Shown: positions 1 to 7,342 of the stretch, piece by piece
Numbering within the stretch: position 1 is the first letter of the stretch
How the letters are laid out: every line of letters starts with the position of its first letter
Assembly (NCBI RefSeq): GCF_013204825.1
Contig: NZ_JABMKV010000001.1
Location: 1,116,001-1,180,000 of the forward strand
From: Pedobacter boryungensis
GTDB taxonomy: Bacteria > Bacteroidota > Bacteroidia > Sphingobacteriales > Sphingobacteriaceae
DNA: 64,000 nucleotides
Direction of reading: 5' to 3'
Made by a program: the position numbers and the translations under genes
Notes under the pieces: generated by a model
Seen by the model: the letters and a program-made list of their open reading frames with translations, nothing else
Databases searched by the model: none
What the model was told of the DNA's origin: nothing

Positions 1-1517
1 TGAATTGCTAAAGGCAATTTAAAAGCTGTTAGCTGTGTAGTTAAATTATCTTTAATTCCTTTTCTAATTAAAGTTTTGATTTCAGAGAAGTAAATTTCTT
101 GTCCAAATGGTGATGGATGGAGGTTTTTGAAATCGCCATCCCATGTAAATTCTCCTGCTTCAATGCGTCTACTTACAGCCTCAGCTAAATTGATAAATGG
201 AATTTGATAATGTTTGGCAATATCTTGATGCACTTTTACCTCTACCGGAATTTTATTTACTTTGTAATCTGCAATTTTATCTTCATCAACAAAAGCCATC
301 ATGATCATGTTGATGTTGGGGTTAACTTGATAAGCATGTCGAACAATACCCTCCAATGCTTTTCTTTGTTGTTGTTCTGAAGTTCCATTTCCATAATCAT
401 TTACTGCCGATTCGATAAACATTAGATCAATTCTTCCCTTATCTAATACATCATTTTTTAATCTGAAAACATGTGGAACACTTCCTAACGAAGGAATACC
501 TGCATTGATAAATGTAAAATCAGTTTCTGGATACAATTCTTTTAAATAGGTACAAACTTTATCTCGCCAACCCTTCATATTAGTTATAGAACCACCTAAA
601 AAGGCAACTGTAGCTTTCTTTTCTTTTTTAATGCGGTAAGCTATATTAGAAAGCTGACCAAACATCTGTATAAAATCTTCATCTTTCAATTTAGGAATAA
701 CAGGCATACTATTCTGATAGATAAAGTCGGCTAGTTTTTCTGGACCCTCTATGGAAAAATGATGTCCACTAAGCGTTTGCTTTCCTTTTGTCATGGGAAC
801 TACTGTTGCTGGTCCACCTTTGCTGATATAATTTTTAACTAAAACATCAGTATTCTCTACCGGTGGAGCAAGGCTATCCTGCAAACCAATTACATGCAAA
901 ATAGGAACTTTATACGCAGCCAAACCGTCGAGATTATTGATAGGTAAATCATCGTATTTTAAAGCTTCTTCTTCTGTAAGATGATATACTTCTAAAAGCT
1001 TTGCCCAATCTTTAGGCGAACCTTTTCCAATCCCTTTACCTCCCGGCCAACTCTTAAAATCTAAAACTGGTGTCTCTGTGTAAATGCAGCTTACCTTAGC
1101 TGGATTTCTTTTTGCCCAACCATATACATACAAACCGCCTCGGCTTACCCCTTCTAAAGCCACTTTTGGCGCAAAGTTTCTTTCCTTTACTAAATAATTA
1201 TAAAAATCATCCCAAATCATCATCGCCTTTGGATGTCCAAATAAATCATTGGTGTTAATATAGGCAACATAAAAGCCTCTTTCTAACAAAACACTATCCA
1301 TTTCGGTATGCCAGCTAGGAAAATGTGCTCGCCAAACCCAAGGATTTCCTTTAGCTGCAACTGATGGTTTTACATACCACGCTTCTATCCCATTAAATTT
1401 AAAGGCTACTTTTTCAAATTTATTCCAAGTACTGGTTTTCTCTTCTGTAATGTTTGCCTGAGCAAAAGCATTATGACTTAATAAGAAAAGTATTACGAGT
1501 TGAATGAGTTTCTTCAT
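1..1517 (-). CDS. Two-domain carbohydrate esterase (alpha/beta hydrolase + SGNH), partial at the left edge
   Basis: The gene starts in the window (ATG at 1517) and runs off the left edge, so the C-terminus is missing; about 505 codons are visible. A signal peptide (residues 1-20, ending NAFAQ) predicts export. Residues about 30-270 form an alpha/beta-hydrolase domain with nucleophile motif GVSRG (Ser125), a DSLAP acid region (Asp214) and His near 251-252. Residues about 300 onward form an SGNH/GDSL domain with block I GGSIT (Ser310), NAG at 338-340, AVNDYGNG near 371-378 and the closing block HPSPFG. Both catalytic centres look intact, so it probably removes two kinds of ester substituent, such as acetyl or methyl groups, from a polysaccharide. 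The start overlaps the stop of the GH28 gene as ATGA, which supports translational coupling. The substrate is inferred from neighbours only. Confidence 0.85.
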   Translation of the reverse strand, partial: MKKLIQLVILFLLSHNAFAQANITEEKTSTWNKFEKVAFKFNGIEAWYVKPSVAAKGNPWVWRAHFPSWHTEMDSVLLERGFYVAYINTNDLFGHPKAMMIWDDFYNYLVKERNFAPKVALEGVSRGGLYVYGWAKRNPAKVSCIYTETPVLDFKSWPGGKGIGKGSPKDWAKLLEVYHLTEEEALKYDDLPINNLDGLAAYKVPILHVIGLQDSLAPPVENTDVLVKNYISKGGPATVVPMTKGKQTLSGHHFSIEGPEKLADFIYQNSMPVIPKLKDEDFIQMFGQLSNIAYRIKKEKKATVAFLGGSITNMKGWRDKVCTYLKELYPETDFTFINAGIPSLGSVPHVFRLKNDVLDKGRIDLMFIESAVNDYGNGTSEQQQRKALEGIVRHAYQVNPNINMIMMAFVDEDKIADYKVNKIPVEVKVHQDIAKHYQIPFINLAEAVSRRIEAGEFTWDGDFKNLHPSPFGQEIYFSEIKTLIRKGIKDNLTTQLTAFKLPLAI

Positions 1518-3073
1518 TTTATGGTTTCTACTTCCTTTTTAATAGATGGCATTGTGTTTTTAGCAGCCTTAATTGATGCACTGTTAGCTCCTTCTACTCT
1601 TACCAATGCTTGTGCTTCTCCTGGTACAGTTAAGGCGTTAATATTTGCCCCTAATACATTTTCTAAACGAACAATAGCCTCTGCACCTTTAGTTTCTGGT
1701 AAATTCCAGTTGGTTACTAGTATATCTTTACCATCTTCGCAAACCAGTGCTGGACGTAGATCGTTACTATCTAAATTAAATTTCACATTAATTAACTTTA
1801 GACCTTTTACATGTCGAGCCCAAACACCATAAGCTGGAATTTTTGGACCAAAAGTTTTTACCTCAGGGTATTGATCTATTGCTTCGGGAACTGCTTTACG
1901 TGAATCCTCTGCGGTACCACCTCCAGCTAAAGTGATTTCGATATTTTCTAAAGTCAAATTGGTAATATCATGCCCAGGTACGCCAGTAATTAAAATTCCA
2001 GATGGTGGCGTTAATTGTGCCTGATCTGCTGCTTTGGCTTTTACATTTCTAATCACTACGTTTTCGAAAGTTCCTGTAGGTTTTTTGGTTTCCATTTTTT
2101 TTCTGAAAACATTTAATCTCGAACCTAATCGAAATAACATAGGAGTTTTCACTTCATCCATGGTAATATCAGAAATCAGTACATTTCTAATGTGCCCACC
2201 ATCAACCGTTAACAATTTAATTCCACCATTTTTAGTATCGTAAATATGGCAGTTGGTAATTTTAATATTTTCGAAATCAGCAATAGACTCCGTTCCTATT
2301 TTTATACCTGCCTGACTACTCTTTAATCGTAAACCAGATACCTCGATATCTTTACATGACATTAAGCTCGATGTAGTTTTAAATACCAATGCATCATCGC
2401 CACTTACTACATCACAGTCTTTTATGCGCACCTGCTGACAACCATCAATACCTATTCCATCGTTGTGCGCAACACCTACACTTTGAATTTTTACATTTTC
2501 AATTAAAATCTGCTTGCTTTGGAAATAGTGTGAAGTCCATGCACCTGCATATTTTAAGGTTACGCCTTTTACAGTAACTCCAGTGCATCTTACAATTCGG
2601 ACTAAAAAAGGTCTTAATCCCCAGCGTTGTCCTTCAGGACGGGTATCTGTTAAAATATGTTTTGCTTTTATAGCTGCTCCTTGTCCATCTATTGTTCCTT
2701 CACCCTCAATACCAATATTTTTTATATCAACTGCAACCAGTAAAGCCCAGCCCACATCAATGCCTAATCCTTCTGTAAATGGATCTAAATTTTGATAATC
2801 CTTTAAATCTATACTACCTAATAATACCGCATCTTTTTTTAGATTAAGCGTAACGTTATCTTTCAGCGCAATGGTACCCGATAAAAATTTTCCTGCCGGG
2901 ATAATTACCTTTCCACCACCACTTTTGTAACATGCATCAATTGCTTTTTGAATTGATTGTGAGTTGAGTGTAACTCCATCACCAATTGCACCGTATTTGG
3001 TAATATCGAAATCTGCCGCTTTTACAGTTGTAATTATGAATAGGAAAGCGAATAGTGCAACTAATTTCCTCAT
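1514..3073 (-). CDS. GH28-like right-handed beta-helix glycoside hydrolase
   Basis: A 519-residue exported protein with a signal peptide (1-19) followed by the pectate-lyase-superfamily start DFDITKYGAIGDG. The beta-helix carries GH28 elements: NDG at 204-206 (the usual NTD Asp) and SGDD at 224-227. The third GH28 motif, GHG with a general catalytic His, is not seen; the matching position reads SQAGIKIGTES (253-263), and the later R-x-K site is GGIK. GH28 enzymes cleave galacturonan or rhamnogalacturonan by inversion; keeping the acidic residues but not the His suggests a divergent subfamily or different specificity. It lies between a 21-bp repeat array upstream and the esterase it overlaps downstream. 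Family assignment is fairly firm; activity is not. Confidence 0.88.
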   Translation of the reverse strand: MRKLVALFAFLFIITTVKAADFDITKYGAIGDGVTLNSQSIQKAIDACYKSGGGKVIIPAGKFLSGTIALKDNVTLNLKKDAVLLGSIDLKDYQNLDPFTEGLGIDVGWALLVAVDIKNIGIEGEGTIDGQGAAIKAKHILTDTRPEGQRWGLRPFLVRIVRCTGVTVKGVTLKYAGAWTSHYFQSKQILIENVKIQSVGVAHNDGIGIDGCQQVRIKDCDVVSGDDALVFKTTSSLMSCKDIEVSGLRLKSSQAGIKIGTESIADFENIKITNCHIYDTKNGGIKLLTVDGGHIRNVLISDITMDEVKTPMLFRLGSRLNVFRKKMETKKPTGTFENVVIRNVKAKAADQAQLTPPSGILITGVPGHDITNLTLENIEITLAGGGTAEDSRKAVPEAIDQYPEVKTFGPKIPAYGVWARHVKGLKLINVKFNLDSNDLRPALVCEDGKDILVTNWNLPETKGAEAIVRLENVLGANINALTVPGEAQALVRVEGANSASIKAAKNTMPSIKKEVETIK

Positions 3074-3307
3074 ACAGTATACTTTAAAATAAAAGAATTG
3101 AACCTGAAGTTCATTTATATTTAGTTATTGCAACTACGTGATAATTAGTCAAGTTTTACGCAATAGAATTATCTTTTTATTCAACAATATTGACATTAAG
3201 AGGTCTGCTTTAGCTTTTTAATGTATATCCAATTGAAATTATATTGCTCTTTACTTGTTCTTAGCAAATAGAGAAACATAGTGGAAATTTCGGTTTTCTC
3301 GTCGAGA

Positions 3308-3558
3308 AAAGCCTTTCAACCTAAACACGAAGTCTTTCGACCCAAACGCAAAGCCTTTCAACCCAAACGGAAAGCTCTTCGACCTAAACGGAAAGCCTTT
3401 CGACCCAAACGTAAAGCCTTTCGACCCAAACGGAAAACCTTTCGACCCAAACGCAAAGCTCTTCAACCCAAACGCAAAGCCCTTCGACCCAAACGCGAAC
3501 TCTTCAACCCAAACGCGAAGCCCTTCGAAAAGCGATAGAAGCCTTTCGACCTTTATGC
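3308..3558. repeat. Tandem array, 12 units of 21 bp (AAAGCCTTTCGACCCAAACG type)
   Basis: Twelve units lie in register. Units 1-9 are exactly 21 bases (3308-3496), unit 10 has lost one base (3497-3516), and units 11 and 12 are decayed. The most constant parts are the small dyad AAAG-N-CTTT at the start of each unit and CCCAAACG at its end. Variation is concentrated at a few positions (G/A after TTC, T/C within ACCC). The array sits about 235 bases upstream of the GH28 start. Its 21-base spacing equals two DNA helical turns, so the dyads would face the same side of the helix. Confidence 0.95.
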
Positions 3559-3691
3559 AAAGAAGAATTCTACTTAAGAAAATTCAATAAACTTTAATGT
3601 AAAACCATTTTCCCTGCCATAAAAGAGTATTTACAAATGAGAAATGTCTATTAACTGTGAGAAAACAAACTAATAAAAAGAAGTCTTATCG

Positions 3692-3736
3692 TCATTTCGA
3701 GCGTAGCCGAGAACCACGTAGTGCTCAGCGAAGCTA
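3692..3736. repeat. REP-like imperfect palindrome (GTCATTTCGAGCGTAGCC)
   Basis: The sequence beginning GTCATTTCGAGCG and ending CTCAGCGAAGCT can fold as an imperfect hairpin (about 9 of 12 positions pair). It resembles a short interspersed repeat that I recall as very common between genes of Flavobacteria and Sphingobacteria; this is recollection, not a search result. Confidence 0.55.
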
Positions 3737-3774
3737 AATCTTTGAACTTTACAATAAGATATAAGTTACGTATG

Positions 3775-5811
3775 CTATTTGCTAAGGTATAATCCAAAAC
3801 TCTTTAAGGCTGGATAATTGCTAAATTTACTAATGGTTAGTTTTACTTTCCATGCCACTATACTTGGAAATTTCACCGTTTTATCTGTACCTATTGTGGT
3901 ACCCTTATCTACTAAAATCCATTTACTATCTAACTGCACTTCTACTTTGTATTCTTCTATTCTTTGACCAAGCGCTTCACTCATTTTTAAGGCATTAATG
4001 AGCACTGGCCCTTCCATATCTACCTCTAATGTAGCTTGTTTTACCTCATCATTAACTGCCCAATAGGTTTTATCATTTCCATCTAAAGCTCTTTCTCCTC
4101 CAAATTCACGTGTAGTGCCCCTCACATTATTTGTATTTACAGGTCGTTCAAAGGCTAAGTTGATACCTAGTTTAGAATCACGATCTGGAGTAAATGGACT
4201 GAGTGCTATTGTTTTATTTTTAAACTCGCTCTTCGTATTGCCTTGGTAGCCGATGTTTTTTAAGCCGTTAATACCAACTCTTTCTTGCAGTTGCGCTAAG
4301 TATAAACTTTGAATAGCTACAGGTTTGCCATGAGAATCAAAATTTCCATCTGGGATGATTGGGCTGCCATCAAATAACCGAGCTGTTTGTTCTCTTTGTC
4401 CGATACAGCCAATTGCCCAATTTACAGTTCCTGGTGGGTTTTGAATAATATAACTTTTTGCAATGCACTTCCAAGCAACTCCCCAAGCCATCGTCCAACC
4501 ATGCCCAGAACCAGCAATGCCTCTATTCATAAAATCAATATTACCATCGGCGATGGTACAATTATCTACTAGCAATCCTGTAGCCCAACGTTGATGTGGT
4601 TGTATGCGACTTCCTATACCTCTAAAAGTAGAATTTAACACTACATTAGGCCCTGTTATTAAACTTGATGTCCATACAAAATAAGTGTTTCCACCAGTTG
4701 CTTCACAGCGGTCTATTAAATTCTGACTACCTTCTAAACTAAAATCTGCAGGCTTAGATGCACCTAAATTGGTATAGGTATGTTTAATTTTCACGCGTTG
4801 CATCGTAATCCGATCTCCTGCTAAAACGGTGGTATTCATGGTTTCTTCTGCAAAAACATTTTTAACCCAACAATCATCACCACCTACTCTAATCCCTGCA
4901 TAAGGTGCATTTCCATAAGAAGATTCTAAAGGTTCACACTGGATATGCAAATCCTCAATGCCAACATGAGTTACTCTATTTAATGCTTTTATCTTCGCTA
5001 CTTTTACACCCATTGGCATTAAAAATTTCGCATCGTACGAATCTGCTAATGGCACATCAACTGTTATTCGATTACCTGAAATTGCCTTAACTATTCGTTT
5101 AGAAATCTCTTCTCTACCTGTTCCCACCCACGTTTGCTTTTTGCCTTCTCTATACATGTTGTCCATTTCCATAAAATGAACCCAAGCATCAGTAGTTGGT
5201 CTATAAATAGCAATCGTGTCTCCAATTTTGAAACCCTTTGCATTGGCAACATTGAAAGATTTAGCTCCGAACGGAACATAAGAATCAACAAAACGTGTAG
5301 TCGTTTGCTCCACTTGATTGGTATCTTCTGTTGCACCCAAAGCTACTTTTGTATTTCCTTTGCCTATTACAATAGCAGTATGTGGGTCGCCACTCATTTT
5401 AATCGTGGTACCACTTCGATCACTTCCTTTACCACGTAAAACGATTCCACTTTCTGAAATAATAATTGAACTTGCACAATTAAATACACCTGCAGAAAGT
5501 TCCACTGCTCCACGGAAACCATTTTTTAATGGCATTTTTGCCACTTGATCTATTGCAGCTTGAATTGTTTTCGTATCATCACCTGTTCCAGATGGTTTTA
5601 CAGTAATTGTAGTAGTAATTGTTGGCAAAGCTACACCACCACCCAAATATCCTGCATGAGAAAAATCCATAATCTGATCTCCCGCAGGTGTAGTTTTATA
5701 GGTTAATTTTCCTTTTTGGTTGTATTTAACCCATTCGCTATTTTGTGCATATACAGAGTTACCAATAGAAAAAATAAAAGCTAAAAGAAAAGTTGTAGTC
5801 AGTTTGTTCAT
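3775..5811 (-). CDS. Exported right-handed beta-helix protein with C-terminal discoidin-like domain
   Basis: A 678-residue protein with a signal peptide ending SVYAQ near residue 23. Residues about 65-500 look like a pectate-lyase-3-type beta-helix (start near TGDDTKTIQAAIDQVA, repeated short strands with N and G turns). The stretch around GWTMAWGVAWKC and NWAIGCIGQRE resembles the region often annotated DUF4955 in Bacteroidota. The last 130 residues (NLAFERPV onward, GERALDGNDKTYWAV) look like an F5/8 type C / CBM32-type sugar-binding domain. Its ATG shares one base with the stop of the PL6 gene (TAATG), so the two are probably co-translated. It probably acts on or binds the cluster's polysaccharide; I cannot identify catalytic residues. 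Confidence 0.85.
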   Translation of the reverse strand: MNKLTTTFLLAFIFSIGNSVYAQNSEWVKYNQKGKLTYKTTPAGDQIMDFSHAGYLGGGVALPTITTTITVKPSGTGDDTKTIQAAIDQVAKMPLKNGFRGAVELSAGVFNCASSIIISESGIVLRGKGSDRSGTTIKMSGDPHTAIVIGKGNTKVALGATEDTNQVEQTTTRFVDSYVPFGAKSFNVANAKGFKIGDTIAIYRPTTDAWVHFMEMDNMYREGKKQTWVGTGREEISKRIVKAISGNRITVDVPLADSYDAKFLMPMGVKVAKIKALNRVTHVGIEDLHIQCEPLESSYGNAPYAGIRVGGDDCWVKNVFAEETMNTTVLAGDRITMQRVKIKHTYTNLGASKPADFSLEGSQNLIDRCEATGGNTYFVWTSSLITGPNVVLNSTFRGIGSRIQPHQRWATGLLVDNCTIADGNIDFMNRGIAGSGHGWTMAWGVAWKCIAKSYIIQNPPGTVNWAIGCIGQREQTARLFDGSPIIPDGNFDSHGKPVAIQSLYLAQLQERVGINGLKNIGYQGNTKSEFKNKTIALSPFTPDRDSKLGINLAFERPVNTNNVRGTTREFGGERALDGNDKTYWAVNDEVKQATLEVDMEGPVLINALKMSEALGQRIEEYKVEVQLDSKWILVDKGTTIGTDKTVKFPSIVAWKVKLTISKFSNYPALKSFGLYLSK

Positions 5812-7130
5812 TATTTTTTTGCTAAATAGCCTACTTGACTTGGTGATAAAACAACAATTTTGCCTGCTGCTTTTACAACTGGGTATTGACCTATTGTATT
5901 ATTAATTACCGGATTATTTGCTGGTAATTGAAAAATGCCTGACGTATCTTTAACCAACTTAGGGTTCATTTCTTGGTAAGAACCCGCAGGTAAATCTCCT
6001 GCTCCCGTTACTTTAAAAATGATATTTCCTTGCCATTTGGCATTTGTCATTGGACCTGAAATTTTAGCAGCAACACCACCGCCTTCAATAATGTTATTCG
6101 CAACCGTAACGTATGTTGCTCCTATACCATCTTTTCTAGGGGTTTGAACAATGTTTTCTTTATTATTAACTAAGGTATTAAAGACAATTAAAATCCTATC
6201 TGGTCTATCATGAGATGTCAACGGTGCTCCATCAGCTACTTCTGCACCGCCATTACCAATGGTAATTGCTGGTTTACAGTCTTCAAAATAATTGCTAAAG
6301 ATTTGATGGTCATCTCCAAATATCCTTAACCCTGGTGTGTTTTTAAAGTAATTGCTATACACTAAGTTTTTATTGCCATGACGCAAAGTAAATTGTGCTG
6401 GACAATCTATAATGCTATTGTATCTTAAGGTTACACCGCCAACTTTTACTGAGATTAATTCGTTTTCTCCTTCACATTTTTCGAATAGGTTATATTCTAC
6501 TATGCTATTACTTAACGACATACTGAACCCACTTAAACCAAACTGAAAGGCTTCTGCTCCGTTCTTACCACCTTGACTTGCGGCTGTATTAAAATAATTA
6601 TGATGAATGTGTAAGCGTTCGGCAATTTGTTTTCCTTCGCCTCTAATGGCAATAAACCTGCCCATCGCATTTTTATTTTGGAAAGTATTGTAATCTATTT
6701 CTTGGTCTGAACCTGCAACAGTTAAATTCTCTCCATCTCCTGGTGTTTCGAAGATATTTTGTGTAAAACGGCAAAAACTAGTACCATTGCCAGTCTTGGC
6801 TTTTGAAGCGATATGTGTGAATTTAAAGCCCTTAATAATAATGTATTTTGCTGGGCTGACTATACTAAATCCTCCTTTACCTGTAATTTCTGTTTCGCCA
6901 ATTTTCTCTGCTACAATGGTAATGGGATGTTGAGCTGAACCTTGTTTGTTTACTATAATATCTGCTGTGGTAGTGTAAGTGCCATTTTTTAATACAATCA
7001 CATCGCCTGGTTGCGCTTTATCGATTGCAGTTTGTAATTCTGCTATAGATGCGACAGTAACTGTTTTAGCAAATAGTGTTGCTGATGTGAGTAATAGAAA
7101 AGCGAGTAGAATGGTTTTTTTGCGGTTCAT
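5811..7130 (-). CDS. PL6-family polysaccharide lyase (alginate lyase / chondroitinase B type)
   Basis: A 439-residue exported protein with a signal peptide (1-21) and a right-handed parallel beta-helix. The PL6 active-site pattern is clear: SVKVGG with Lys229 (Bronsted base) and TLRHGN with Arg250 (acid), followed by NLVYSNYF. Characterised PL6 enzymes cleave alginate or dermatan sulfate by beta-elimination next to a uronic acid. Length fits a single-domain PL6 without the second helix found in some long alginate lyases. It is followed with a one-base overlap by the discoidin-tailed beta-helix gene and preceded by a large inverted repeat. No PL17, PL7 or alginate-metabolism genes are nearby, so alginate is not assured as substrate. 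Confidence 0.9.
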   Translation of the reverse strand: MNRKKTILLAFLLLTSATLFAKTVTVASIAELQTAIDKAQPGDVIVLKNGTYTTTADIIVNKQGSAQHPITIVAEKIGETEITGKGGFSIVSPAKYIIIKGFKFTHIASKAKTGNGTSFCRFTQNIFETPGDGENLTVAGSDQEIDYNTFQNKNAMGRFIAIRGEGKQIAERLHIHHNYFNTAASQGGKNGAEAFQFGLSGFSMSLSNSIVEYNLFEKCEGENELISVKVGGVTLRYNSIIDCPAQFTLRHGNKNLVYSNYFKNTPGLRIFGDDHQIFSNYFEDCKPAITIGNGGAEVADGAPLTSHDRPDRILIVFNTLVNNKENIVQTPRKDGIGATYVTVANNIIEGGGVAAKISGPMTNAKWQGNIIFKVTGAGDLPAGSYQEMNPKLVKDTSGIFQLPANNPVINNTIGQYPVVKAAGKIVVLSPSQVGYLAKK

Positions 7131-7251
7131 TTTATAAATGGTATAATTTAATTTCTAACCTAGTTATTAAAATGTAAAATATAATAAGGCACTTTAGCTT
7201 TTAAATCAGATATATTGGCGTTAGTTCCCTCTTCGATTTTATATTGAATGG

Positions 7252-7334
7252 CGTCATTGCGAGGTACGAAGCAATCTTAAAGCGATGAATTTATCTGATT
7301 GTGTTGTAAGATTGCTTCGTACCTCGCAATGACG
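7252..7334. repeat. 28-bp perfect inverted repeat, 27-base loop (REP/BIME-like)
   Basis: The arms at 7252-7279 and 7307-7334 are exact reverse complements over 28 bases (core GTCATTGCGAGGTACGAAGC). The element fills the gap between the GH3 stop (7343) and the PL6 start (7130). The core matches a short palindromic repeat family I recall from many bacterial genomes. No T-run follows the stem on the minus strand, so it does not look like a plain intrinsic terminator, but in RNA the stem could protect the upstream message or reduce read-through. Confidence 0.95.
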
Positions 7335-7342
7335 GAAATATG

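Larger units (their letters stand above)
3074..3774. other. 701-base intergenic region holding a 21-bp tandem array and a REP-like element
   Basis: No convincing gene is present. The open frames seen here on both strands are artefacts of a repeat whose 21-base period is divisible by three. The left 230 bases are AT-rich and probably contain the promoter of the GH28 gene, though I cannot place a clear TAnnTTTG box. The middle is the tandem array and the right end is an imperfect palindromic repeat. Confidence 0.75.

Noticed and set aside
3251..3538. Open frames on both strands across the first tandem array, giving Arg/Lys-rich or Gly/Phe-rich repeat peptides
   Set aside because: The repeat period of 21 bases keeps any frame open by chance; both strands are open, and there is no start context or flanking domain. 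Treated as non-coding repeat.
3308..3558. Possible CRISPR array
   Set aside because: Units are directly adjacent with no variable spacers of 25-40 bases, and no cas genes are in the window.
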